A stretch of 64,000 nucleotides of DNA from Syntrophomonas sp. (GTDB lineage Bacteria > Bacillota > Syntrophomonadia > Syntrophomonadales > Syntrophomonadaceae): contig JAENYG010000007.1 of assembly GCA_016841875.1 (NCBI GenBank), positions 72,475 through 136,474 of the forward strand, in the 5' to 3' direction. Below are positions 44,429 to 54,706 of this stretch, piece by piece; position 1 is the stretch's first letter, and each line of letters starts with the position of its first letter. The notes beneath the pieces are model-generated. The model ran no database searches. It was given only the letters and a program-made list of their open reading frames with translations, and was not told the DNA's origin. Both the position numbers and the translations under genes were made by a program.

Positions 44429-46552
44429 ATGCAAACCAGCAATCTTATTGTGAGGAAGCGTATAATAACGCTTTTTTTATTATTTGCGGTAGGATTTTTT
44501 GGCCTGGGATTCAGGATTTTCTGGGTTCAATTTGTACGTGGAACCGAGTTGTCTGAAAAAGCTATGCAAAATAGAATGAGGGATGTGCCGGTAGAATCCA
44601 AACGAGGCATTATATTTGATCGGAATGGGCAGGAGTTAGCCATATCAATCAGCAGCGATTCTATTTATGCCATTCCTGCTGAAGTTCTGGCTAGCGGACA
44701 GGCAGAGGTGATTGCTCAAAAACTTGCTGATGTGCTTGATATGGACCAGGCTGCATTGTTAGAGCGGATAAGCAAACAGAGTTCTTTTGAATGGGTGAAG
44801 CGTCAGGTCGATCCGGATAAATCGGCGGCTATAAGGGATATGGACCTCCCAGGCATAGATATGACTGAAGAAAGCCGCAGGTATTACCCCAAAGGTACTC
44901 TGGCCAGTCATGTGCTTGGAATTGCGGGTATGGACAATACCGGACTGGAGGGAATCGATTATTACTATAACGACCTGGTGGGTGGCACTCCCGGACGTAT
45001 TGTAATAGAGCATGATGCTGCCAACCGACCGATACCAGAAGCAACTCATAAATATATTGCCCCGGTTGATGGAGCTAACCTCATTCTTACCATAGATGAA
45101 ACTATACAATATATTACCGAAAGAGAATTGGATAAAGTCTTTACAGAACGACAGGCCAAGGCCGCGGCAGCAATAGTCATGGACCCGGCTACCGGTGAGA
45201 TACTAGCCCTGGCCAATCGACCTACTTTTGATCCTAATAATTTTGGAGATTATCCTGACAAAAACCGGCGTAACTGGTGTATTAGCGACGTTTATGAACC
45301 CGGGTCGACCATGAAAATTACCACAGCAGCCATGGCCCTGGAAGAAAATATCGTGGATGAGAATACCAAGTTTTACTGTCCTGGTTATATTAAGGTAGGT
45401 AAAGAGACCATAGGCTGTCCTGACCGCAAGGCTCATGGAGACCAGACTTTTGCCGAGATAGTTGAAAACTCATGTAATGTTGGTTTTGTGCAGGTAGGTC
45501 TGGAATTGGGCTTGTCTAGATATTTTAACTATGTAGAAAAGTTTGGTTTTGGTAAAGTTACCGGAATAGATCTTCCGGGTGAGGCAGCAGGCATATTGGT
45601 AAACAAAACTAATGCCAAGCAGATCGATCTGGCTACTATGGCTATGGGGCAGGCCAATGCCGTCACCCCCTTGCAGTTGATCACAGCTGTAGCTGCGGTA
45701 GCCAACAATGGTATGAAGATGCAGCCGCATCTGGTGAAACAGGTGGTCAACAATGAAGGGGAAATAATAAAAGAAAATCAGCCGGTAATGGTACAGCAGG
45801 TGGTATCAGAGAATACCGCCGATCGTTTGTGTCTGATTCTGGAAGGTGAGGTTATAAACGGTACCGGGAAAAATGCTTATCTGGAAGGATATCGATGTGC
45901 AGGCAAAACGGGTACAGCTCAAAAAATATCTCCCACAGGTGGTTACATGGCTAACGAATATGTGGGTTCATTTGTTGGTTTTGCCCCTGCCAATGACCCC
46001 CGCCTGGTTTGCCTGGTAGCAGTGGATGCACCTCAGGGGTATCCTTATTATGGTGGATGGGTAGCCGCTCCGGCGTTCCGGGAAATAATGAGAGACTCTC
46101 TGCGCTATTTAGAAGAACCTATGAGCGAAACTAAAAATAGCGATAATCAAAGCGATGTAGAAAAAACGGAACAGGTTATTGCTCCGGATGTGGTTAATCT
46201 TCCGCTGGCAGAGGCGATATCTACTGTAAAGGACCGTGGTCTGGAGGTGAAAGTATCTGGAACCGGGAATATTGTCTGGCAGCAGACGCCGGTAGCGGGA
46301 AGTAAAATTAATAAGGGATCTCAGGTAATTATCAAAATGTCACCCTTTGATGAAGAGAATAATACTGGAGAAGTAACTGTCCCTGATCTACAGGGCAAAT
46401 CCATGAAAGAAGTGGCCAGTATACTGGCTGAACTTGGTCTTCATTTAATCCCGGATGGTTCTGGTCTGGCATATGAACAGCTGCCAGAAGCGGGTAAAGT
46501 TATCAGCGCCGGTTCCAGTTTGAAGGTTAAGTTTCAGCCTATAGGAGAATAA
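44429..46552 (+). CDS. spoVD: Class B penicillin-binding protein with two PASTA domains (SpoVD/FtsI type)
   Basis: 707-residue septal transpeptidase. N-terminal transmembrane helix (about 13-32) and a dimerisation domain with RGIIFDRNG. The transpeptidase shows SxxK in EPGSTMKIT (Ser about 293), SCN in ENSCNVGFV (about 348) and KTG in CAGKTGTAQK (about 493). Two C-terminal PASTA domains follow (about 585-640 and 650-705). It is the only PBP in this dcw cluster, so it may serve vegetative division (FtsI role), spore cortex synthesis (SpoVD role), or both. Confidence 0.95.
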   Translation: MQTSNLIVRKRIITLFLLFAVGFFGLGFRIFWVQFVRGTELSEKAMQNRMRDVPVESKRGIIFDRNGQELAISISSDSIYAIPAEVLASGQAEVIAQKLADVLDMDQAALLERISKQSSFEWVKRQVDPDKSAAIRDMDLPGIDMTEESRRYYPKGTLASHVLGIAGMDNTGLEGIDYYYNDLVGGTPGRIVIEHDAANRPIPEATHKYIAPVDGANLILTIDETIQYITERELDKVFTERQAKAAAAIVMDPATGEILALANRPTFDPNNFGDYPDKNRRNWCISDVYEPGSTMKITTAAMALEENIVDENTKFYCPGYIKVGKETIGCPDRKAHGDQTFAEIVENSCNVGFVQVGLELGLSRYFNYVEKFGFGKVTGIDLPGEAAGILVNKTNAKQIDLATMAMGQANAVTPLQLITAVAAVANNGMKMQPHLVKQVVNNEGEIIKENQPVMVQQVVSENTADRLCLILEGEVINGTGKNAYLEGYRCAGKTGTAQKISPTGGYMANEYVGSFVGFAPANDPRLVCLVAVDAPQGYPYYGGWVAAPAFREIMRDSLRYLEEPMSETKNSDNQSDVEKTEQVIAPDVVNLPLAEAISTVKDRGLEVKVSGTGNIVWQQTPVAGSKINKGSQVIIKMSPFDEENNTGEVTVPDLQGKSMKEVASILAELGLHLIPDGSGLAYEQLPEAGKVISAGSSLKVKFQPIGE

Positions 46553-46636
46553 AGCAGCGTAACGTGGCAAGAATTCAAATAACAGGACAACAAATTACTT
46601 AAATAGAGTGATTTATTATATAAGGGAGGGACGAAA

Positions 46637-48094
46637 ATGAAATTAATAGAACTGTTCCAGGACGTAGAATATGATATTATCTCTGGAGACCCTGATGTTG
46701 AGATAAGTGGTGTCCAATACGATTCTAGAAAAGCGACCCCGGGTTCTCTTTTTGTGTGTATCGTTGGTTTTAAAACGGACGGGCATTTGTTTGCTCCTGA
46801 AGCAATTACTAAAGGAGCAGCAGCAGTTCTTGTGGAGAAGATAGTTGATGTTCCTGCCGGGGTGGTAGTGATTCAGACTTCCAATACCAGAAAAGCCCTT
46901 GCTGTACTGGCAAGAAACTATTATGGGAAACCTGACCGTGCATTAAGGGTTATAGGTGTAACCGGTACCAACGGGAAGACAACCACAACCCACCTGATAA
47001 AGGCTATACTGGAAGAAGCAGGTAAAAAAACCGCAATTTTAGGAACCTTATATGCTAAGATCGGTCAAATAGAAATGGATCTTGGACGAACCACACCTGA
47101 GGCACTGGAAATCGAGGAATTTATGAGTCTTTGCTGCCGCGAAAAGGCAGAATATGTAGTAATGGAAGTCTCATCTCATGCCCTGGATCTACACCGAGTT
47201 GATGAAATACAATTCAATGCTGCCGTTTATACTAATCTGACTCAAGATCATCTCGATTATCATCAGGATATGGAACATTATCTGCAATCGAAAATAAAAC
47301 TTTTTAAAATGGTAGACGGCGAAGATAGTTTTAGTATAATAAACGCTGATGACCAATATGCCGACTATTTTATAGAGGCAGCCGGAGACCAATATCATAC
47401 TTATGGCGTTGACCAGCCGGCCGATGTTCAGGCCAGCGAACTGAGTTTTAGTCTTAAAGGAAGCAGTTTCAAATTTAACTACCAGGGCAAAGCGGTTTCT
47501 CTCAATATGCAGCTCATTGGTCGTTTCAGCGTATATAATGCTCTGGCAGCTATAGCATATGCAGTGGCAGAGGGAGTAGAAACGAAGGTTATTAAAAAAG
47601 CTATAGAAAAGGTGCAGGGGGTGTCCGGCCGTTTTGAACAGGTTCCGTCTGGACGTGATTTTACAGTAATTGTAGATTATGCACATACTCCTGACGGCCT
47701 GGAGAATATATTAAAAACATCTCGACAGATAGTAGAAAATCGGCTTATTACCGTATTTGGCTGTGGAGGAGATAGGGATCGGACCAAGCGTCCTTTAATG
47801 GGAGAAATAGCTGCACGCTATAGTGATTTCTGTGTGGTAACTTCTGACAACCCCCGCAGTGAAGAACCGGAGGCTATAATTGCCGATATTATACCCGGTT
47901 TGGACCGGGTGGAAAATTCGCGTTATGCTATTATCGTAGATCGCAGGGAGGCTATCCGGCATGCGATAAACTTTGGTAAAAAGGGTGATTTAATCATAGT
48001 TGCAGGAAAAGGACATGAAACATATCAATTGGTCAAGGATAAGGTCCTGGAATTCGATGATAGGAAAGTTGCAGCGGAGTTTTTGAAAGGATAG
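46637..48094 (+). CDS. murE: UDP-MurNAc-L-Ala-D-Glu:meso-diaminopimelate ligase
   Basis: 485-residue Mur ligase adding the third peptide residue. ATP loop GVTGTNGKTTTTHL (about 113), VMEVSSHALDLHRV (about 175) and the amino-acid-selecting motif SDNPRSEEP (about 408). DNPR is the known signature for meso-DAP rather than lysine, so the peptidoglycan is DAP-type. RBS GGGAGGGACG; an 85-base gap separates it from spoVD, and five bases separate it from murF. Confidence 0.98.
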   Translation: MKLIELFQDVEYDIISGDPDVEISGVQYDSRKATPGSLFVCIVGFKTDGHLFAPEAITKGAAAVLVEKIVDVPAGVVVIQTSNTRKALAVLARNYYGKPDRALRVIGVTGTNGKTTTTHLIKAILEEAGKKTAILGTLYAKIGQIEMDLGRTTPEALEIEEFMSLCCREKAEYVVMEVSSHALDLHRVDEIQFNAAVYTNLTQDHLDYHQDMEHYLQSKIKLFKMVDGEDSFSIINADDQYADYFIEAAGDQYHTYGVDQPADVQASELSFSLKGSSFKFNYQGKAVSLNMQLIGRFSVYNALAAIAYAVAEGVETKVIKKAIEKVQGVSGRFEQVPSGRDFTVIVDYAHTPDGLENILKTSRQIVENRLITVFGCGGDRDRTKRPLMGEIAARYSDFCVVTSDNPRSEEPEAIIADIIPGLDRVENSRYAIIVDRREAIRHAINFGKKGDLIIVAGKGHETYQLVKDKVLEFDDRKVAAEFLKG

Positions 48095-48099
48095 ATCTT

Positions 48100-49482
48100 A
48101 TGAATTTGTCACTGGCGACTATCTGCAAAAATATAAATGGGAAATTATTAACAGGAAATCCAGAATTGAATATCAATTCAATAGAGACAGATTCTAGAAA
48201 AATAACTGCAGGCAGCCTGTTTTTTGCACTTAAGGGTGAAAATTTTGATGGGCATGATTATGTAACTCAAGCTTTTTCGGCAGGAGCTTCAGCAGCAGTT
48301 ATATCCCGATATATCGATATTGGGCCTTCTGAACTGCATGACAAGGCTTTGATCAAAGTAGATGATACCCTGCAGGCTTTACAAGATCTAGCTCGTTTTT
48401 ATCGGCAATTATTTGATATTCCTGTAATAGCAGTCACCGGAAGTGTGGGGAAGACTACTACTAAAGATCTGATCTATTCGTGTTTAAATACCAGGTTAAA
48501 GGTCATGAAAACCGAGGCAAACTTTAATAATGATATAGGGCTGCCTCTGACAGTATTTCGATTAGAAAGAGGATATGAGGCGGCAGTACTCGAGATGGCT
48601 ATGAGAGGAAAAGGCGAAATACTAAGATTAGCGAAAATTGCCAGGCCTACCTGCTCAATAATAACTAATGTTGAGGGAGTACACCTGGAAACCCTGGGAA
48701 GCCTGGAAAACATTGCTGATGCCAAATGCGAAATATTGACTTTTTTAGAAGAGCAGCATTTTGCTCTAATAAATGGAGATAATGAAATACTGCTAAGGGC
48801 AGCATCAAATTATCCCTGCCGCTTATATACTTTTGGTTTTAATGATATTTGTGATTTCAAGATCAATGAGATTAAATCAGATACCCGGGGGATGCATATT
48901 TATATGCATCTTATGGGCCAGCCGGCCCAGTTCGATTTTCCGATTCCCTCTAAGCGTATGGCATCCAATATTGCCGCTTGTGTCGGGGTAGCATTTCTAA
49001 TGGAAATTGATATAGATTCTATTCGGGCCGGTCTGGAAGCCTATAAGCCTACCGGAAACCGATTAAATATAACCCGTTTTGCGGAGGGGGGAGCACTGAT
49101 CAATGATACCTATAATGCCAATCCATTATCTATGTCTGCCGCCCTGGAAACCGGCCGGGAGATAGCAGGAGACGGTAAGCTGCTGGCAGTTTTAGGTGAT
49201 ATGTTCGAACTGGGAGAACATGAAATTGAAGGACATCTTGAGGTAGGGAAAAAAGCTGCAGCGCTTAAACTGGACACTCTGGTAGCCGTGGGTAACCTGG
49301 CTAGATATATTAGCCGGGGAGCACTGGAGGCAGGAATGGCTGCTGAAAAGGTTCACCATTTTAAAGATAAAAGTTCGAGTATAAAATTTATTCAGCAAAT
49401 TTTTAATAAAAGAGATACAATAATTTTTAAAGCATCCCGGGGTATGCAGTTGGAAACTCTGGTAGATGAGCTGCTGCAATAG
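48100..49482 (+). CDS. murF: UDP-MurNAc-tripeptide:D-Ala-D-Ala ligase
   Basis: 460-residue Mur ligase that completes the pentapeptide. ATP loop VTGSVGKTTTKDLI (about 111), EMAMRGKGEI (about 164), the domain-3 stretch INDTYNANPLSMSAAL (about 330) and VLGDMFELGEHE. Adjacent to murE and mraY in pathway order. Confidence 0.97.
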   Translation: MNLSLATICKNINGKLLTGNPELNINSIETDSRKITAGSLFFALKGENFDGHDYVTQAFSAGASAAVISRYIDIGPSELHDKALIKVDDTLQALQDLARFYRQLFDIPVIAVTGSVGKTTTKDLIYSCLNTRLKVMKTEANFNNDIGLPLTVFRLERGYEAAVLEMAMRGKGEILRLAKIARPTCSIITNVEGVHLETLGSLENIADAKCEILTFLEEQHFALINGDNEILLRAASNYPCRLYTFGFNDICDFKINEIKSDTRGMHIYMHLMGQPAQFDFPIPSKRMASNIAACVGVAFLMEIDIDSIRAGLEAYKPTGNRLNITRFAEGGALINDTYNANPLSMSAALETGREIAGDGKLLAVLGDMFELGEHEIEGHLEVGKKAAALKLDTLVAVGNLARYISRGALEAGMAAEKVHHFKDKSSSIKFIQQIFNKRDTIIFKASRGMQLETLVDELLQ

Positions 49483-49560
49483 GTTGCGATACAATCAGGA
49501 CAGGATAGTAAACAATTGTAATAAAACACTGGTTACGCAGTATCCGGAGGAGATAAGTTG

Positions 49561-50541
49561 ATGCAGGGATATGAATTTATAATCAATACTATACTGGCAG
49601 CGGGCATCTCAATACTAATATGTATATCTATGGGGCCATTTATGATACCTTTTTTAAGCAGGTTAAAAGTGGGGCAGAACATTAGAGAAGATGGGCCCAA
49701 AAGACATTTGCAAAAAGCTGGCACACCTACTATGGGCGGTATTATCATAATTACCGCGGTGATGGTATCCAGTTTTATTATGGCTGGGGCAAGTGTGGAG
49801 GTCTTAGTGGCGGTTCTGGTTATGCTGGCTTTAGGAGGAATTGGTTTCTGGGATGATTACATTAAAGTAGTTCTCAAACGTTCACTGGGATTGAGAGCCC
49901 GGGAAAAGGTGGGCTTGCAGCTCCTGGTGGGAATATTATTTGCCCTTTTTCTGATTTTTTACTTGGAGCGGGGAACCAGTATAATAATTCCCTTTAGTGG
50001 TAATTCCATTGACCTGGGATATTTATATATTCCTTTTTTAGTGATTGTTTTACTATCGGCATCGAACGCGGTTAATCTTACTGATGGCCTGGATGGCCTG
50101 GCCAGTGGGGTTACCTTTTTAGTGGCTATTGCTTTTGCAATAGTCTCATTGATGTCTGCCCATTATAATTTGACCATATTTTGTGGTGCCGTAGCCGGGG
50201 CTTGTCTGGGATTTTTAGTCTTTAACCGTCATCCGGCACGACTTTTTATGGGGGATACCGGATCGATGGCTTTGGGCGGGGCAGTTGCCGCTGTGGCAGC
50301 TATAACCCGGTCAGAAATCGCCCTCATACTTATTGGCGGGGTATATGTTATTGAAACGCTCAGTGTCCTTCTGCAAATAATATCTTACCAGACTACTGGG
50401 AAAAGGATGTTTCTAATGGCTCCCCTTCACCATCATTATGAATTAAAAGGGTGGTCAGAGAAGAAAGTGGTGCGAATATTCTGGATTGCAGGGCTCTTTT
50501 TCATATTAGTAGGATTGTGGAGCTTCAAAGGACTGGGATAA
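49561..50541 (+). CDS. mraY: Phospho-MurNAc-pentapeptide transferase
   Basis: 326-residue polytopic membrane enzyme making lipid I on undecaprenyl phosphate. About ten hydrophobic helices. Seen: GPKRHLQKAGTPTMGG (about 42), the DDxxK catalytic site FWDDYIKV (about 100), NLTDGLDGLASG (about 175) and the HHHYELKGWSE loop (about 289). ATG 49561 follows GGAGGAGATAAG; the TTG just before it at 49558 is less likely. Confidence 0.98.
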   Translation: MQGYEFIINTILAAGISILICISMGPFMIPFLSRLKVGQNIREDGPKRHLQKAGTPTMGGIIIITAVMVSSFIMAGASVEVLVAVLVMLALGGIGFWDDYIKVVLKRSLGLRAREKVGLQLLVGILFALFLIFYLERGTSIIIPFSGNSIDLGYLYIPFLVIVLLSASNAVNLTDGLDGLASGVTFLVAIAFAIVSLMSAHYNLTIFCGAVAGACLGFLVFNRHPARLFMGDTGSMALGGAVAAVAAITRSEIALILIGGVYVIETLSVLLQIISYQTTGKRMFLMAPLHHHYELKGWSEKKVVRIFWIAGLFFILVGLWSFKGLG

Positions 50542-50591
50542 GTGGCATAAAATAGTCTTTTTCAGCAGCATACAGAAGGAAGTGTTATTCG

Positions 50592-51956
50592 ATGAACCTG
50601 GAAAATAGAAGAGTACTGGTTATAGGTCTAGGGAGAAGTGGTGCGGCAGCGGCAGAGATTCTAAAACGACGCCAGGCTCAGGTCAGTGTGTGTGATAGAA
50701 AAGCGGCAGATGAACTCAATGCCGATCTTGAAAGGCTGAAGTCTGCTGGGATTCAAGTATATGCAGGTGAATATCCGCTGGTAAGCAGAGAAAAATACGA
50801 CCTGCTAGTTGCCAGTCCCGGGATATCTCTGGATATCCAACCTTTTCAGCAAGCGGATAAAGAAGGTATTCCTATTATTGGAGAATTGGAACTAGCCTAC
50901 CAGTTAAAAAATGATAAGACACAAATATTTGCTATCAGCGGCACTAATGGTAAGACTACAACTACTGCACTTCTGCAGCAAATTTTTGCCAGAGATGGCA
51001 GAAGGTCTTTTTGTGCTGGAAATATTGGGATTGCATTAACAACTCTGGTAGATGAGGTGGAGGATGCAGTCATTGCTGTTGAGGTTTCTAGTTTTCAGCT
51101 GGAAACCATTGTTGACTTTCGGCCCTGGGTTTGCGGACTATTGAATATTACTCCCGACCATCTGGATAGACATAAAAGCATGGCAGCATATATTAAGGCC
51201 AAGGAAAGAATATTCAGCCAGCAAACTGAGGATGACTTTGCAGTATTGAATTACGAAGACCGGACTATAAGAGAGATAGCTGCCAGATGCCCATCCCGGA
51301 TATTCTACTTTTCTTCCGAACAGATACTCCAGGAAGGCGCCTACATAGAGGACAATTATCTAGTCATTGCTGCGGATGATAAAAAACAAAGAATCTGTTC
51401 TCTAGACCGCATCCAATTAAGAGGCAGACATAACCTGGAAAATATTTTGTGTGCCGCGATGATGGCCTACCTGGGAGGGGTGCGAGCGCAGTCTATAGCA
51501 GATACATTGGCAGAATTTAAGGGTGTAAGACATCGTATGGAAGAAGTAGGAGTTAAGGATGGCATACTCTATATAAATGATTCCAAGGCAACCAATCCAG
51601 AATCAGCTATTAAGGCATTGGAATCTTTTGATAACCACATTATACTTATTGCCGGAGGCAGAAACAAAGGTTCCGATTTTGGGCAGCTGGCTTCGTTGAT
51701 AAAAAAGAAGGTAAAAGACCTGGTTCTTCTGGGAGAAGCAAAAAACGAGATCAAACAGGCAGTCATGGATATGAACTACAAGAATATACATGAGGTAGAA
51801 GGTTTCGAAGAGGCAGTTGTTGCTGCTCAAAAACTGGCTCAAGCGGGAGACGTCGTTTTATTATCACCGGCCTGCGCGAGCTGGGATATGTTTCCCAGTT
51901 ATGAACATCGAGGGGATTTATTTTGTCAGGTAGTTAAGTCCATAATGGAGTCATAG
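50592..51956 (+). CDS. murD: UDP-MurNAc-L-alanine:D-glutamate ligase
   Basis: 454-residue Mur ligase adding D-Glu. N-terminal Rossmann domain VLVIGLGRSGAAAAEIL, ATP loop ISGTNGKTTTTALLQ (about 117), VEVSSFQLETI, NITPDHLDRHKSM and the C-terminal INDSKATNPESAIKAL and LLSPACASWDMF. Follows mraY after 50 bases and precedes the SEDS gene. Confidence 0.98.
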   Translation: MNLENRRVLVIGLGRSGAAAAEILKRRQAQVSVCDRKAADELNADLERLKSAGIQVYAGEYPLVSREKYDLLVASPGISLDIQPFQQADKEGIPIIGELELAYQLKNDKTQIFAISGTNGKTTTTALLQQIFARDGRRSFCAGNIGIALTTLVDEVEDAVIAVEVSSFQLETIVDFRPWVCGLLNITPDHLDRHKSMAAYIKAKERIFSQQTEDDFAVLNYEDRTIREIAARCPSRIFYFSSEQILQEGAYIEDNYLVIAADDKKQRICSLDRIQLRGRHNLENILCAAMMAYLGGVRAQSIADTLAEFKGVRHRMEEVGVKDGILYINDSKATNPESAIKALESFDNHIILIAGGRNKGSDFGQLASLIKKKVKDLVLLGEAKNEIKQAVMDMNYKNIHEVEGFEEAVVAAQKLAQAGDVVLLSPACASWDMFPSYEHRGDLFCQVVKSIMES

Positions 51957-51999
51957 CCAAGAGGTAGGCTGACGTATAATTTCAGGGAGGAAAGGTAAT

Positions 52000-53100
52000 T
52001 TGAGATTAAAAAAAGGACCGCCTGATTTTATTCTCTTTGTAACTACATTGGTACTGCTGGGTATTGGACTGGTAATGGTTTTTAGCTCCAGTGCAGTAAC
52101 TGCAGGAGTCAAATACGATGATCCTTATTTTTTCTTCAAAAAGCAGCTGTTGTGGGATGTAATAGGTATTACTGCTATGATAGTTGTAATGAAGATAAAT
52201 TATCTTCGTTTGCGGGAATTAGCTTTGCCTCTGATGGTGGTAGCAGTAGTATGCCTTATATTGGTCATCACTCCACTGGGAATTGAAACCAAGGGTGCCA
52301 GCCGCTGGTTGGACCTTGGCTTTACTGGTTTTGCCCCCTCTGAGCTAGCTAAACTGGCTATGGTTATGTTTCTGGCCAGGACCATGGACATCAATCTCGA
52401 TAAAATGAAAGAGTTTAAATCTGGAATAATTCCCTATATACTATTGGTAGGACTAGTGTGTGGTCTTATTATGTGCCAGCCTGACCTGGGAACATCTTTT
52501 GCTATTGCCGGGACAGCATTTTTTATGATGGTAGTCGCCGGAGCCAGAATGAGTCATCTGGGTATGCTGGCTCTAGCAGGCGCTGCAGCGGTTGGAGCGC
52601 TTATTATAAAAGCACCCTACCGTATGGAACGGATGATTGCTTTCCTTGATCCCTGGAAATATGCAAGTGATGAAGGCTTTCAAACGATTCAGTCTCTCTA
52701 TGCCCTGGGTTCAGGCGGATTATTTGGACTGGGCTTAGGAAGGAGCAGGCAGAAGTTTTTTTATCTTCCTGAACAGCATACGGATTTTATCTTTGCAATT
52801 TTGGGAGAAGAATTAGGTTTTATCGGAGCTTCATTAATTGTGGCTTTATTTCTTTTATTTGCCTGGCGTGGATTTAAAACGGCTATTTATGCCCCTGATA
52901 CTTTTGGAAGCCTCTTGGCTGCGGGAATTACTATAATGATTGTATTTCAGGCCGCAATAAATATTGGCGTCGTCTCCGGGGTGCTGCCGGTTACAGGAAT
53001 TACTCTGCCCTTTATCAGCTATGGGGGGTCTTCTTTGTTATTTACCATGGTAGGTGTTGGCCTGCTCCTGAATATTTCTCGATATAGTTCAAATCGTTAG
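52000..53100 (+). CDS. ftsW: SEDS peptidoglycan glycosyltransferase FtsW/SpoVE
   Basis: 366-residue polytopic membrane glycosyltransferase, partner of the class B PBP. About ten helices. Seen: FSSSAVTAG, KGASRWLDLGFTGFAPSELAKLA (about 87-109), the CQPDLGTSFAI loop, FIFAILGEELGFIG and GVLPVTGITLPFISYGGSSLL (about 328-348). TTG start after GGAGGAAAG. The position between murD and murG is that of spoVE in Bacillus; no second SEDS gene is in this window, so both roles are possible. Confidence 0.95.
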   Translation: MRLKKGPPDFILFVTTLVLLGIGLVMVFSSSAVTAGVKYDDPYFFFKKQLLWDVIGITAMIVVMKINYLRLRELALPLMVVAVVCLILVITPLGIETKGASRWLDLGFTGFAPSELAKLAMVMFLARTMDINLDKMKEFKSGIIPYILLVGLVCGLIMCQPDLGTSFAIAGTAFFMMVVAGARMSHLGMLALAGAAAVGALIIKAPYRMERMIAFLDPWKYASDEGFQTIQSLYALGSGGLFGLGLGRSRQKFFYLPEQHTDFIFAILGEELGFIGASLIVALFLLFAWRGFKTAIYAPDTFGSLLAAGITIMIVFQAAINIGVVSGVLPVTGITLPFISYGGSSLLFTMVGVGLLLNISRYSSNR

Positions 53101-53471
53101 AAGTTCTGTGAAAAAACTATGACGGCAAGGGGAGGATCTGTGTTCAAGTAGAGTGCAGCGGGAAAGGCGATTCGGGAACGGTGCTGCATTACTCCATACC
53201 ACGAGACCACGGGGCATCTCCCAAACAGGTAATTTCACTGACTGGAGACCGGCCGCGAACGGGCTTTAATACAGAGCATCTCCCTAACCTGCAGACTGTT
53301 TAACAATACTTTTAGGGGTGCTAGGTATTGAATTATGCTTATTTACATATGGCTGGCTAATGGCTAATGGAAACAGGTTCTCTAGACACATTGGAGAAGT
53401 AATTTGATAGCGAGATTAATAGAGCAACCCCTTGACAATTATTCAAATACCAAGATAGGAGATTGAATTTA
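53101..53471 (+). other. 370-bp gene-free leader upstream of murG with hairpins and direct repeats
   Basis: No coding frame. Seen: stem AGTGCAGC/GCTGCATT (53152-53159 with 53183-53190), hairpin CAATACT/GGTATTG (53304-53330), direct repeat GCATCTCCCWAAC at 53214 and 53276, tandem GGCTAATGG near 53354, and TTGACA at 53432 near murG, with no clear -10 box. The dcw cluster is otherwise tightly packed. An RNA element or decayed gene is possible; I cannot name it. Confidence 0.4.
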
Positions 53472-54560
53472 ATGAAGGTTGTAATAAGCGGAGGAGGCAC
53501 GGGAGGACATATTTATCCTGCCCTGGCAGTAGCCAGAGGGATAAAGAACAGGCTTCCTGATACTGATATTTTGTATGTAGGCACCCGGGAGGGCTTGGAA
53601 AACAAAATCGTTCCCGCGGCAGGATTCGATTTTACTACCATAGATATTTCAGGACTCAACAGGTCTTCTATCCTCAAGGCTTCTGCATCACTGGCCAAGT
53701 TTCCCAAGAGTATATTTCAGTCCTGGAGTATAATCAAGCAGTTTCAACCTGATATGGTTCTGGGAACCGGTGGTTATGTGTCTTTTCCGGTGGTATCAGC
53801 GGGTACCCTTTTTCCCGGTTGCAGGACTTTTATTCATGAACAAAATGCATTTCCAGGGATAGCCAACCGAAACCTGGCTAAAAAAGTTGACTGCACTATG
53901 ATCAATTTTCCCGAGGCCGCCCGGCACCTGAAGGCAAAAAATATAAAGGTTACTGGTCTGCCGGTAAGACAAGAAATTATGGAAGTTGATAAAGGACAGG
54001 CAATGAGCAAACTGGGTCTGGAGGGGAATACATTCACCCTGCTAGCTTTTGGAGGAAGCAAGGGAGCTGCTTCGATCAATCGGGCCATGTTCCAATTACT
54101 GCAGGGATACCCCATTAATGATATACAGATTATCTGGCTAACCGGTGATGATGCTTATGAGGATATCGTTAAGCAAATGGGAGATACCACAGCGAGCCCG
54201 AACAAAGTGATGATAAAACCTTTTATGAATAATATAGAGGATGCCCTGGCTGCAGCTGATCTAGCCATATGCAGGGCAGGGGCAAGCACTCTAAGTGAGT
54301 TAGCCATACTGGGTCTGCCTGCTATTTTGGTACCTTATCCTTATGCTGCCGAAAGCCATCAGGAAAAGAATGCCCGAGCCTTGATCGAAAAAAAAGCTGC
54401 TGAGATGGTTATTGATGAGTTCCTCGATGGAGATACTCTATATAAAAAATTGGAAGAACTGAGGAAAAATAAAAATGGGTTACAGAAAATGAGCCTGAAT
54501 ATGAAAAAAGAAGCCCGACCTGATGCGTTGAACAAGATACTGGATATAATATTAAAATAG
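53472..54560 (+). CDS. murG: UDP-GlcNAc:lipid I N-acetylglucosaminyltransferase
   Basis: 362-residue GT28 enzyme making lipid II. N-terminal [15 protein letters not shown] loop (about 8-22), [11 protein letters not shown] (about 97), [12 protein letters not shown] (about 124), [14 protein letters not shown] (about 184) and the GlcNAc-binding [12 protein letters not shown] and [14 protein letters not shown] (about 262-300). ATG 53472 was chosen since the TTG at 53463 abuts its ribosome binding site. Followed by a terminator. Confidence 0.97.
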   Translation: MKVVISGGGTGGHIYPALAVARGIKNRLPDTDILYVGTREGLENKIVPAAGFDFTTIDISGLNRSSILKASASLAKFPKSIFQSWSIIKQFQPDMVLGTGGYVSFPVVSAGTLFPGCRTFIHEQNAFPGIANRNLAKKVDCTMINFPEAARHLKAKNIKVTGLPVRQEIMEVDKGQAMSKLGLEGNTFTLLAFGGSKGAASINRAMFQLLQGYPINDIQIIWLTGDDAYEDIVKQMGDTTASPNKVMIKPFMNNIEDALAAADLAICRAGASTLSELAILGLPAILVPYPYAAESHQEKNARALIEKKAAEMVIDEFLDGDTLYKKLEELRKNKNGLQKMSLNMKKEARPDALNKILDIILK

Positions 54561-54569
54561 GGTATACTT

Positions 54570-54592
54570 AAAAACCATGCCCGGGTTTTTTA
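54570..54592 (+). terminator. Terminator between murG and murC
   Basis: AAAAACC / GGTTTTT stem with a seven-base loop, then TATTATTAAT, ten bases after the murG stop. It implies a separate promoter for murC in the following 115 bases. Confidence 0.65.
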
Positions 54593-54706
54593 TTATTAAT
54601 AAAGGCATTTTTGTAGAGGACAGGCTCTTTAGAAATGTAACCACTTCTATTAATTGTGCATACTATAAGGTGTGATTCTTAATATAAGGCATAAGGAGAT
54701 GAGGGT

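Noticed and set aside
53101-53471. Cobalamin, TPP, glycine or lysine riboswitch, or RNase P RNA
   Set aside because: None of their consensus cores could be found in the sequence.
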